A DNA stretch of 64,000 nucleotides from Channa striata (taxonomy: Eukaryota; Chordata; Actinopteri; Anabantiformes; Channidae), in the NCBI GenBank assembly GCA_033026295.1, contig CM065170.1:16750040-16814039 (forward strand), given 5' to 3'. Positions 1 to 11,300 of this stretch are shown one piece after another (within the stretch, counting starts at the first letter, position 1; each line of letters opens with the position of its first letter). The position numbers and the translations under genes were made by a program. Under the pieces are notes generated by a model. It was not told the origin of the DNA, made no database searches, and saw nothing but the letters and a program-made list of their open reading frames with translations.

Positions 1-1502
1 CAGTGATGCTCTATATTTAGAGCTGTTTTTGTGGAGTTTGGCTCTTTGTGGTAGCCCAGCCCTGTATTCTCAGAATCCTAGCTCTTTGTACACTTTGAGG
101 GATGTATTGTAATGCATATTTTTGACCTATATGAGCTCCTACTTTCTTAAAACACCTCACAAGATTTCTTGAGCTGTTGAAGCACTTAGATTCCCAAACA
201 CATTTGGATATATTTGGAGATACATGGTTTATGCAGAGCAATGCAAATAATTGATAGTTTTATGGATCCATATGTTTCTTGTTACGACCATGAAGAAAAT
301 GTGAAACAAAACAGTTGACAGGTCTGTAGGGCGCACAGCAGATAGCTGCAGCATGCTTCACACCAGACTGCAGAAATCCTGTAAAGCATTTCCCTATAGT
401 AAAAAAAAAAACATTTCCACAAAAGCTGGGATATTGTGTAAAATGTAAACTGATGTAAATGAATGCCTGATCACGACCATTCAGTATTTGTTTTTGGCCT
501 TGTCCATTATATATTATATATTATATATTATATTATAAGTTATATTATAAGTATAATATATATATTATATTATAAGTTCAATTTTATGTTGAAAAATATT
601 ATCGCACAATATTGAACCCACGTTTTTATAGTGATGACTCTTGCCCCATCCTTATTTCTGAAAGATTCAGCTTTTCTGAGTTCCTTTTTGCTTTTTGTCT
701 TGCACAGTTCATGACCTGTTGCCAATTAATCATCATTAGTTCTGAGATGTTCCACCAGGATTTGTTTTTAATTATTAGAAAACATTTTCGTTTGTTACCT
801 CTGCCCCAACCTTTTTGATACATGTTGTAGGCATCAAATTCAAACTTAACTTCTTTAAAAACCATTAGTTTTGACATTTGATGTTATCTTTATGATTAAA
901 AGTAGGTTTAACTTGATTTGCAAAAATATGGCATTCTCTTCTGATTTACATTTACGTCCCAACTCTTCTGGAAATTGGGTTCATGGAACATTTCCAGTTT
1001 TTACCACATGCCACTTCCACATTTCTTTTACAGTCTTCACATATTGCAAACTACGGTATACCTACAAATTTTTTATTTAGTTTTTCTTGCTATGACAAAA
1101 GAAATGTTACTTTTTATAGCTTAAGGCGGGATGCAGCAAACGCACCCAGCTACTGCGTATGGAAATGTGGATATGGTATATGTGACAAAATCTGAAAATG
1201 TTGACTGAAGTGAAGTGGGGCTTTTAGCTTTGACCTAAATATAATTCTTCTTGCAGAATTGTTTGTTCTTTATTTTAAAACCTTGTTTTTCTATTAGAAA
1301 ACGAAAAAAGTAATGAGTGAGCTTTTAGCAGCAAAAACAATTAGCCGCACACGTCTCTGTTTCCCAGTGAATCTTTTATGATGGTTAATGAAGGATAAAT
1401 GTAGATTAAAATGTGCGGCATTAAAATCTATCAGGATTTGTTTTTGATGTTTAAAATAAGAATAACTGTCTGTGCGTTCCTTATGTGTTGTGTGTCTATT
1501 AG
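1..1502 (+). other. cyria: cyria intron upstream of its first visible exon
   Basis: No coding exon is recognisable here. The stretch is AT-rich intron DNA ending in the acceptor TCTATTAG just before 1503. The phase of the next exon, which begins with AT completing an Asn codon, requires a preceding coding exon ending in one base of that codon. That exon, expected to encode the roughly 24-residue myristoylated N-terminus starting MGN in this family, lies left of the window. A low-complexity TATAT/TATTATA run sits at about 507-580. The short open frames here show no splice context or family similarity. Confidence 0.7.
507..580. repeat. AT-rich low-complexity run (TATTATA type)
   Basis: Nearly uninterrupted A/T sequence with recurring TATATTA and TTATAAG units, inside the cyria intron. 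This is a simple-sequence repeat with no other function visible. Confidence 0.7.
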
Positions 1503-4500
1503 ATGCACAACCTACAGAGGGAGAGCGAGAGGTTTGGAACCAGGTCAACGCAGTCCTTCAGGACTCGGAAAGCATCCTGTCTGGCCTGCAGGCGTACAAA
1601 GGAGCGGGCCAGGAAATCAGAGATGTAAGAAACGTGCACACACAAAAAAAACAAGTTCTTAAAATTTGAATCCACCTGCTTTTAGTCACAGAACAAATTG
1701 AAAATCCTTGTCTGCAGAATATCCTAATTGTGGTATTCTGTCTGGAAGATGGATGTCGTCTGATGTGGTTTTGCTGTTTGTTTTTGTTGCAGGCGATTCA
1801 AAATCCCAGTGACCTCATGCTGCAGGAGCGAGCTTGGAACTCAGTCTGCCCGCTGGTCATCAAACTTAAGAAGTTCTACAGTTTCTCTCTTAGATTAGGT
1901 GCACTTTATCTTTCTGTATTTTTAGAAGCCGCAAAACCATTTCTTGTTTAAATATGTCATGTCAGAGATTTTTTTTATCTTTTGAGTCACTTTCTTGTTA
2001 AATACAAGGAAATATGTTTTAGTTTTAACAACATCATAAAAGTTTATAAAAGATGTTTGCGTACTCTTGTAACTGAAAAAAACTGTTCCTTAAGGTTGCA
2101 CTGCAAAATATATTAGAACAAAACTATTTTATTTAAAATTATATTTTGAAAAAATGGGGGTTGGAATTAACATTAAAGTCTTTAAGCTAAAATATTGTTA
2201 TACAGCCAACAACATTCATAACAGAGCGACACACTGATCTTTTAGCTCATGATTTTGCTAATAAACTGGAATTGGAATGAAGAGAGCCACGATAACTACG
2301 CAGCAGCTGACGTGTGTGTGTGTGTTTTCTCTTTGCAGAGGAGGCTTTGCAGAGTCTGCTGGAGTCCCTGACATGTCCACCCCTCACACCTACGCAGCAC
2401 CTGGAGAGAGAGCAGGCGCTGGCCAAGCAGTTTGCTGAGATTCTTCACTTCACACTGCGCTTTGATGAACTCAAGGTCTGCGCTGAGCAATCTGTCATTA
2501 ACACATACACACTCTCAATCACACTTCCTCCCTGTAAGACAGACGTTACATATTTTTTACCTGTATGGAATAACATATTGGTTCTGTTCATTTAAGTGAT
2601 TATTAAATGTGCTGCCATGCTTTCTTGTTTTCCTTTAGATGAGAATTCCTGCCATCCAGAATGACTTCAGCTACTACAGGAGAACCATCAGTCGAAACCG
2701 GATAAACAACATGAATGTGAGTCAGCCAGGAAGTGGAAATATGATAATTCACTTAGATCCACATTTGCTTATCTGACTCACGGCAGTTAGATTGATATCA
2801 ATTTGGTGATACTTTTTATCTGCACTGATTTCTGTTGTTAAGATTAAAGAATATTGCAAATCATGAAACTGGCAAAAACTATTTATGTTTGTATAAAAGC
2901 ATATTTTTATCAATTACTTTCTAACATTGTAGGAAGGCATTGAAGTCAAAAAAATGACCCTCCTGCACTGACGCATCTAATTCCTGTATCTTGATTGCGT
3001 CTGCCCCTACAGCTGGACATAGAGAATGAAGTCAACAATGAGATGGCTAACAGGATGTCTCTGTTCTATGCTGAGGCCACGCCGATGCTGAAAACACTGA
3101 GCAATGCTACTACAAACTTTGTGACAGTGGTGAGGATATCAACACTGTCATCGTGGTGACGTGTTAGTGTGAAATTTTGCTGCATGTACAGAAGCATTAG
3201 AAAGTTTTCAGACCTCTTTGTGTTTGCACCTTTTCTTTTGCACATTACATACAATTTTTACATGTAGAAAAACATTTGCAGTGTGTAGTGTAGATAGATG
3301 GGAAAATTCACATTAACAATGAGGAGAAACAGTTATATCAGCATCCACTGTAATGATGGGATAAGGCGGAAAAATATGAATAGTTAAATTAAATACATTA
3401 ATTGCTTGATGGTTTTTCTTCTCTTTTATGGCTTTTTTAATACTCAAGCTATTTTAAAGCAGATTATGGGTTTCTTCTGTTATCGAAGAAAGTTACCTAT
3501 TTTATCCACATCTGAAAGCATCATCTGTAAAACTTAGAAATATCAATCACATTTAATCAAATTTTCTATGTGACTTACACTAACTTGTACAGTTGCAGTG
3601 TTTTGCAGCTATTATTGTCAAGATTTACAAATTCTCAGCAGTTTGCAGTAAAGAAATGAAACAATGAAACTTAAATTTGAATAGCTCAACACAACTAATG
3701 CTGAAAGTGGTTCCTCCAAAGTAGACACTAAATGCATCTTGTCTGCAAATGCTTTTACTCCTTGAATAGAATTATTATTTTTTTATTCATTAATAAAAGA
3801 TCAGTAATCAGCCACATGTCTGGGTTGTGTGTTCTGTAGAACAAGACTCTTCCACTGGAAAACACGACAGACTGTCTCAGCACCATGGCCAGCGTATGTA
3901 AAGTTATGCTGGAGACACCGTGAGTTTTATACAGACACAATCATGAAATTATTAGCAGTTTGTAGATTAAAAGCAAATTCCTGAAGGCTTGTGAAAACAA
4001 GGACTTTGTAACAAAATGCAGCCCATATATTCCCATATATGTTCTCATTTAATCTTCTTTCTCTCTGAATGTAGAGAATATTCAAGTCGTTTCAGCAGTG
4101 AGGACACGCTTTTGTTTTGCATGAGGGTCATGGTCGGGGTCATCATCCTTTACGACCACGTCCACCCTAATGGCGCCTTCAACAAATCTTCCAAGATAGA
4201 TGTAAATCTCACAAACCTTCATAACAGTTATATAAGCTGCTTGGCTCTGTTTTAGGATACATCTTGAAAGTTTCTCTGTCAATGTTCTGATTCTTTTTGT
4301 GCCTTTTCAGATGAAAGGCTGCATAAAAGTCCTAAAGGACCAGCCGGCAGACAACGTAGAAGGTCTCCTGAATGCCCTCAAGTAGGTTACAGTCATGATT
4401 GTGTGCATATTTATTTTTGTATTGTTTTTCCTGTGGCCATTTTGTTTAAACATGTCTTAGGCACGTTCACACCTTTTGTTAGAAATAATAGGAAACAAGG

Positions 4501-4935
4501 TTAGAATGATCGATGAGAAATGTTATTTTACTTGGACATGACAATTGCTTCTTTTAGTACCACAGTCATGTGAGAGAGAGGAAGAGGGACCAAGGATGTG
4601 CTGTTTATCTCAGTAGTCTATCGTAATTACAATGGGAAAATATTAAGACAGTCATGCAGAAAATACTTACTGCTATTATTTTAACATAATGGCTTCTCTC
4701 AGCTTCAATACTAAATGCCTGATATCTCAACCACAGAATTCAGATCTCCCACGTTACTAACATGTATTTCGGGACACAAAAAGAAAAGCTGTCCTTAGTC
4801 CTTTGGATCTCCAGACAGAATTTTCATAACCCCTCAACATCAACTAACTTTCACTTTTACTTTCTCCTCAGATTCACCACAAAACACCTGAATGATGAGT
4901 CCACTCCAAAAAACATCCGGACGATGCTCCAGTAA
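1503..4935 (+). CDS. cyria: CYFIP-related Rac1 interactor A, 3' nine coding exons
   Basis: CYRI proteins (FAM49, DUF1394) bind active Rac1 and antagonise the WAVE/Scar complex, restraining lamellipodial actin at the plasma membrane. Exons by splice reading: 1503-1624, 1793-1898, 2339-2475, 2639-2716, 3013-3129, 3840-3919, 4075-4201, 4311-4381, 4872-4935 (stop TAA 4933-4935). Phases join without conflict to give 299 residues. The family is about 323 aa, so about 24 N-terminal residues are on an exon outside the window. Diagnostic stretches are HLEREQALAKQFAEILHF, NDFSYYRRTISRNRINNM, NRMSLFYAEATPMLKTLSN and RVMVGVIILYDHVHP. Residues such as RINNM-LDIENEVNNEMANR match the A paralogue rather than CYRIB. 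The donor after exon 1898 is a weak GTGCAC. CYRIB is the main alternative and is less likely. Confidence 0.95.
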
Positions 4936-6381
4936 TATTTGTTCTTTTATATATATATATATATAAAACAGACATGAAGAGGATCAATGCTCTGACCTCA
5001 AATAAGATGTATATGTTTACATTATTTAAAAAAAAGACTTGATGTTAATACTTGTGTGTATCTGCATATTCATTCCCTGTGAGTAATAGTCTACATACAT
5101 GTACTTTGCAAAAAAGTTTGAATCACAAAAATTGCCTCTACTGTGAGCTGTCAAAGCACAAATGATGGATACCTATCAGCCTTATTAATAACTGAGCTTT
5201 GCAAGCAGCACTAGGAAATAAATGAACCAAAATGTTTAATAAATCAGTCTTGCAAGGAATTCACATTGTTGCAATAGCAACAATTCATTTACCCAATCCC
5301 CCTGGAAGTCTGCACGAGCTTACAAACTGCAACATCATTAAAACTGAAGCATGCATCACGAATTTTTAGAAAACCTATCACAAAATTGGGTATTTTGAAA
5401 TGTTGATGAACTCCTTGAGGGACTGAACAATCTTTTCAATCTTCTATCTGACAATTCAATTAGCTTAGTTTTCAGTGGAATTAAAGTCTGACAGGTTCGA
5501 CTTATATCAGATTTTTGAAGAGACTCAACAAACATCATTTTCACTAGATCTACAGAGAATGAGGTTTAATGACAGAAAATTAAATCAGTCAATGTTAAAT
5601 GGACATTTGTGTTGCAGTGAAGGGCTAAATACTGAAAACAGATGAGGGATTGATCGAGGCGGCGTATGTAATGCTATAAGGTTTTTTTGTTTGTTTTTTT
5701 TAGTCAGCTGTTGTATTTGTCTCTTCCATTTTTCAAACTATAGCCTTGTCCCACTGTTAAAATAAATCAGTTGTAAGCATGAAGTTAGTTTGCAGCTTAG
5801 TTAGAAAGAAACATTCAGCAAGTTAGCTTTAACTTCAAGGTTTTGCTGATTGAAAAAGCTCAAATCACATAATCACAGCAACCTACCAAATTGTTTTTGT
5901 GGCAATAATCTGAATGATGGTTGTGTGTTTTGTTTTTTTTTCATGTTTTGAGTTGTGGCTTTTGTATTAAAGAGAATGCATTTCCCTAAAACACCGCTCA
6001 AAAGATTTTAATTCAAAATAAAGGATATATTCTTCTTAACTAAAGAGTTTTCCATTTTCTCAAGTCAGTTTTATCAGCAGGATCTGTGCCCAGATAGGAT
6101 AAAGGGAGAACTGGATTTTTTTATTATTTATATTGTTTGAAATATTTAATGGTGCCCAGGACCATTTTATAGCCTACAAATTAACAGTTGGTGATAATGT
6201 ACATGACAAATCTGCCTTAAATTGGACATTTTAAAGGACTGACTTTCAAGATGTCGTATGTACGAGCAATGTCACAGATGGTTGCCTAGGGAGGCCTAAC
6301 ATTACTGATTGTTCTGCCGCTCTCAACCTGCTCCCAAGCTCAGACAATCTCACCTGTGATTGTTGTGCATTGCTTTGAGTC

Positions 6382-6852
6382 AAAGGTGCATTGTGCAAGA
6401 TTTAGAGGGCTTTATTTGCAGAAATTGGATATTGCATTCATAGTTCTGTCTTAATCAATGTGCAACTGCCTGATAAAAGCTTAGTTGGATTTTGTTCAGC
6501 TTTGAAAAAGCGTTTCTGTATTTATGTAGGTAAAGGGTCCCCTTCTCCAAAGGTCACCATGTTTTCACTGTAGCCCAGAATGAAAAAAAAAAATGGTCTA
6601 GAAGTTTTCATTTCCATGGAAGTAAAGACATAGTTTTACATGCTAAATTGGTTGACTATATTGAATTTCATAATGTGAAATCAAGGTAACAACCACTTGA
6701 TTTATCTTTTCTCTGTGTGGTTGTACATGGCAGCGTGCCACCTAACGGGCACTGTAGGCTCTCTTCTAGTTGGAAATAGAGGGGTGGGGGTATTCAAATA
6801 TGGCAATCTGCAACCTCGCCATTACATATCAAATCTTTCACACTGCACCTTT
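6382..6852 (-). mobile_element. degenerate teleost MITE with 22-bp terminal inverted repeats
   Basis: The left end AAAGGTGCATTGTGCAAGAT (continuing TT) and the reverse complement of the right end (6831-6852) match at 20 of 22 positions. From memory, inner segments resemble the abundant teleost non-autonomous DNA element whose ends read AAAGGTCCAGTGTG... and which contains a 'CATG..TTC.C.GTAGCCCAGAA' block, here at about 6558-6582. There is no coding capacity. The element sits in the probable cyria 3' UTR and is interrupted and decayed. The superfamily is not assigned. Confidence 0.75.
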
Positions 6853-7501
6853 AATTTGTGGTTCATTATTACTGTAATTTTTGAACGTCAATCAGCAACA
6901 TAAATGCCCAGAATAGATGTCAAGTCATATTTTCATAAAACTTTTTACTCCAGTTTTGCCAGATTAGCAGATTAATAGAATCTGGAAAATGTCGTTGTTT
7001 ATCATGTTGAACTATTTTGTTGCATTTGACATTAAATCCAAACTTCTGCATTACTTTATAAGCCATAGACACCCTATACTGACCCATACACTCCACTATG
7101 ATTAACATGTCAACGTTCACTTTTTTAACAAGTCTGTTTGTTTCTCGATCCTGTTTTATATGTAATATATATAAGTGTTTTTGTGTGAGCCGAGTGGAAA
7201 CTGTAGATAGATGCAACTTAAAGCTCTGTGTACATATGATATTGATATTTCATATCATCAGACTGGGGTGTTTGGTTTTTAAAACATCTTCTGTCACGAT
7301 TGATGTACACAAAGCTTCCCTCCATGCCCAAGATATGCTACTGTGTGCTGAATGCAAGATGTCATTGTGAATATTAAGAGAAAATCTTGGTTTTGTCTCA
7401 AACTGACAGTAACTGTTTCATAGTGTCGGAGTTCAAACTCACTGTTCATAGAAATTGCTTTGGCTTTGTATTGCCTACAGAATGGAATGAGTGGATTGAA
7501 T

Positions 7502-7507
7502 AATAAA
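7502..7507 (+). terminator. cyria: candidate distal poly(A) signal of cyria
   Basis: AATAAA followed within about 30 nt by GGTGGT and then a TTTCTTTTGG stretch, a reasonable downstream element. Earlier AATAAA hexamers in the same UTR could be used instead. Confidence 0.4.
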
Positions 7508-7680
7508 GGTGGTACATTGATTATACAGACTGTTTCTTTTGGCTTCCTTATTTACCATGTATCATACAATGCTCATGCAAATGTACTTTCACATTATTAT
7601 ATGTGGAACTGGCCCATGCCTGATATATTTTCCCCTAGGGGACTCTGATTCTAGCAAGTACGACCAAACCTGTTCATATA

Positions 7681-7724
7681 AACGGGGCTCATATCTGATT
7701 TTCAAATCAGATATGAGTCCCGTT
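7681..7724. repeat. near-perfect 21-bp inverted repeat with 2-nt loop
   Basis: Arm 7681-7701 pairs with arm 7704-7724 at 20 of 21 Watson-Crick positions plus one G-T, leaving only TC at the centre. As RNA it would be a tight hairpin on either strand. It lies between the convergent ends of cyria and fbxo16. It may be a palindromic remnant of a transposon, a processed hairpin RNA, or a chance palindrome. Confidence 0.85.
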
Positions 7725-7822
7725 CTGTGGGGTTCTGTGTAAAATACATAGAACTACACTCACATTATCTTACTGCACAAAGTTATGACAAATTTCCGTA
7801 TTTGAGGCAGCATTTTTTCAGT

Positions 7823-7828
7823 TTTATT
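7823..7828 (-). terminator. fbxo16: candidate poly(A) signal of fbxo16
   Basis: TTTATT on the plus strand reads AATAAA on the minus strand, about 510 nt beyond the predicted fbxo16 stop codon at 8340-8342. It is plausible by position only. Confidence 0.35.
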
Positions 7829-8339
7829 ATTAATTTTGTCAAGTATGCATTTTGTAATGAAAGTCATTTGTGGTGTGGCTGATGTGTTTTGTTTTTTTGA
7901 ACGACAACACAGGTCTGCTTATACTTAAAAAATATATTCAAATGTATCCTCTTTATCATTTTAAAATGTAAGGAGTTGCTTGTATGTATACACATACACA
8001 CACATATATATATATTTAAACAAGCACCAATATCTGTTTCCATAGTGTTACCCATAGTGTAGCTTTGACACTAAATTATTTATAGTTCAGTAAAATACTG
8101 TCTCCTAAAAAACCCTTCTGAGTGATTTTTCCTTTTAAGTGGTTTTGTATCGGCATCTGGGAAGGAGGAAGGATGATGTCCTTTAAAGGCATCATTAAGA
8201 CCCGGAGGCATTTCCGCAGTTCTTTTCCCATATGTCAAAATCTATGAGAAAACTACACAATGACACAGTTCCTGGGTCCAGAGTCTTGTCCTCATGGTCT
8301 GTGCTGCAGTTCTGATGTCTTCATGAAGGAGGCGACATG

Positions 8340-8392
8340 CTATGTGTGTGAAACAGACACACTCAAGGGCTGAACCTCAAACAATGGTCTAC
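8340..8392 (-). CDS. fbxo16: predicted terminal coding exon of fbxo16
   Basis: A TATGTTTTCCAG acceptor precedes an exon whose first two bases complete the codon left open by exon 9319-9550. It reads Ser-Arg-Pro-Leu-Phe-Glu and stops after 17 further codons' worth of sequence (stop TAG at 8342-8340). The phase fit and acceptor quality support it; no homology is claimed. Confidence 0.5.
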
Positions 8393-11300
8393 CTGGAAAA
8401 CATATTAATAATAGGAATAATAATGTAAATACTCTTAACTCAGTGAATTTTGTGCTTGTATAAATATCGAAATATGGCTCTGCCCTCTGCATTTAGCTCT
8501 AACCTACACCTATGTCCTCTTACAGTAGAAATATTTATATATACTATGCAATAAACTGTAGGACTTGCCTAACAAAAAAGCAGGTAAATTAAGTATTGTA
8601 CACACCATATTGAAAATACTCAATAAATACAGACATGTAACAAATTAAGGGGAAATAAATAAGTAATAATGATAAATAAGTAGGGAAACATTAATGCAGA
8701 TTTTTCCAGCAAGGTGCGTTGCAAAATAACTACATGTAAATAGTTGGCAGCTGACTCCAACATGGTGCTCATTTAAGTGAATGACAGGTGCTTGTCAAGC
8801 ATATCGGCCTAAAACATTTTCTAGCTTCTTTGGTGTCTGGTGGCAGTATATCCAGATTTACACCCATTCAAAAATAAGGTGCGTTAGTAAAACTTAATAA
8901 AAAATGCTGGGCTTTTCCAGATTTCCAGCCAAAATAGTATATAATTTCTACCATGAAAAGGGCATCTTTCATTATATGTAGTAAAAATGATTTTCCTTTT
9001 GGCAATACCTACATCAACACCAATGACGAGTTAAATAGAATGAGTATACTGGAGTTCAATTTGTAAAAGAGACAAATGTTTTGTTTGCTGGATTCCATCC
9101 ACAGTTTTTCTTATTATCTCATAAATATTAACTTATAAAAACCTGAAAAAGGTTCAGTTTCAAGATGGAAATTAAATATGGTACACACTGCATGTTTTCT
9201 GCTACTTTTATGCAGAATCTGTGTTTTCTTTTAAACCCCAGTTTGTCCTGAAAGCATTGCTTGCTATGTGGTTACATCACATTCAGCCTACAGGAGTGGA
9301 GAAGCACTGATTACTTACTAGGAGTGCTCCGGTGTGAACGCTGAGATGCCCTGAGAGCCCCCGCGCTCAGTCGGGGCACCGCCGAAATCACTGGCCTGGG
9401 ACGTATCCCAGCATTCCACTGAGCCTGCCGCAACAGGCGCCCGACGTTCTCCTTGGTGACAGGGTAGTCATTACTGGGAGATGCCCACTGGAGTCGCGTT
9501 TGTGTCTGAGGAAGAGGAAGCTCGGGTTTGGAGTCGGAGCTGAGGAACATCTGAAGGTGGAGCACAACAGGAGATCTCAGAGAACTGGGGTTACCTTGAT
9601 AACAGGCTTTTGGAAACAGTCAAATGGAGTAAATTCAACATGAGTCCAAGTGCATCATGTTATTAGTTCCTGTACCCAGCCACAAAAATACATGTATGAT
9701 GATTTCACCAAAGCCTGAATATTAAATGCCACGGTGTCCTCTATCTCACCCTCTCCTCCCCCTCCCCAAAACCCACTATCAGCATAATTTGGCTTTCCCC
9801 CCGTCACCCCCCCTCTGAGCAGCTCATCATTTGCATGCACTCCTGTGCATAATGCATGATGCCTGTCGGTTGCACAGTCTCCAGAGGATCCTCCGCGTTT
9901 ATCGCCTCCCTTTGATTCAGACAAGAAGGTCACAGTCACAGTGAGGTTATGGTGCTGATGATGAATGGAGCGAGCTTTACCAGTGATTTGGCTTTCCGCA
10001 GTTTGTAATTCGCCTCAGACAGGGTTTTCTTGCTCGCGCCGTCTGGCTTCAGTGTGATACTGCTGCGGCAGGAGGCGGCTCTGCTGTTCCTTGGCCTGCA
10101 GGGAACAGGTGAAACAACAGGGTTGATCTGCAGCAGGTGAAACAACAGAGTCAAATTACATTGTTTTGCAAAAGAATTCAGAAATATCATTTTCTCTCAT
10201 CAATATTCAATAGCCTCAGTGAGATCAAAATTAAAAGGCAAACTATGGCTGCTGCTCTGCAGATTCTACATGCTTTTGCAACACACAAGTATTTACAGTT
10301 GGAAAAGTTTCTTTTTTGGAAAAGAACTTAGAAATATGATGAAATTCTAAATCCTAAATATTATAAACTGGATTATTTTTAAGTCCCACTATATGTTTTA
10401 CCATTGTTCAACTAAAGGCAATGAGCCAATTGTAAGGAAAACTACTTAAAGTAATTAAGGGCTATTAAAGTTTGACATTTAGTAGATCTTAAAGCTGCAG
10501 GTCATACTGTGCTACAAGATTGATATCAACCTCCTGTTTGGACATGAAGCTACTGCCAGCTGCCAGTTCACGGCCTTAAACCAACATCACCCTACCACCA
10601 TGTTAAAGCCAGCTGATCTTGTTTCCTTCATTTCACTGTTCACCATGATTTATAGTCAAGCACTAATCTTCTGTAAAAACACAATAAACCTTTTCATTCT
10701 CCTTTTGTCAAACACTGAATTTCTAGAACTGAAGCTGTGTTATTGTAAGGCTGCAGAACTATTTTGTATTAGCTTTGTATTTTCCTTTTTGATTATGTTT
10801 TTTGTAATTAAGACCAAAAAATGAATGTTTGATTCCTAATCTAATTCTAAAGAACTGGATGCTGATTTTTTAATAACGTGATTAACCCATTCCCATCAGT
10901 ACTGCTCTCTGAATGTGCTGATAAGAACTTTATCAAAACGCTTGTCTTCCTCATGCTCCCTGCCGTCTTACGCTTTCAGGGCTTGTTCGATGGGATCCAG
11001 ATTGTCCAGGTAGTTAAATCGTAGTGTGTCTTTAGGATGTCTGTCAGAATCTCTCCATGGTGGCGGTGCAGCTGACTTCTCTTTTCTCATTCCCCCCCTG
11101 GAACTGCTTCCAGGTCGCTCGGAGGTGGATGCTGGATGCTCCTCACTGAGGAGGGTCAAGTCTGAGGTCTTGTCATGTCTGCTGCTGGTTTCAGTTACAT
11201 GTGGAACCACACGCTGATGATGGGAAATGGCAGTGTGGAGGTGCACAACAGACTTTTTAAAATAAACTTTTTAAACTGAGTGTATTACCAATTATACAGT

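Larger units (their letters stand above)
4936..7530 (+). other. cyria: probable cyria 3' untranslated region
   Basis: About 2.6 kb after the cyria stop holds no coding exon on either strand. It is AT-rich and contains several AATAAA hexamers (near 5214, 5229, 5757, 6007 and 7502). The last lies in a context resembling a transcript end, with a GGTGG and T-rich stretch just downstream. A degenerate MITE occupies 6382-6852. The true cleavage site cannot be fixed from sequence alone, so this is an inference. Confidence 0.5.
7531..8339. other. convergent intergenic stretch between cyria and fbxo16 ends
   Basis: No coding exon is seen. The 7681-7724 hairpin, a short CA/TA run (7988-8014) and a minus-strand AATAAA (7823-7828) lie here. 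The right part, about 8100-8339, is probably fbxo16 3' UTR because it follows that gene's predicted stop. Confidence 0.5.

Noticed and set aside
9655..9939. 94-codon minus-strand open frame containing a Gly-rich stretch
   Set aside because: Lies in the fbxo16 intron between exons 9981-10095 and 9319-9550; low-complexity pyrimidine sequence without good splice sites.
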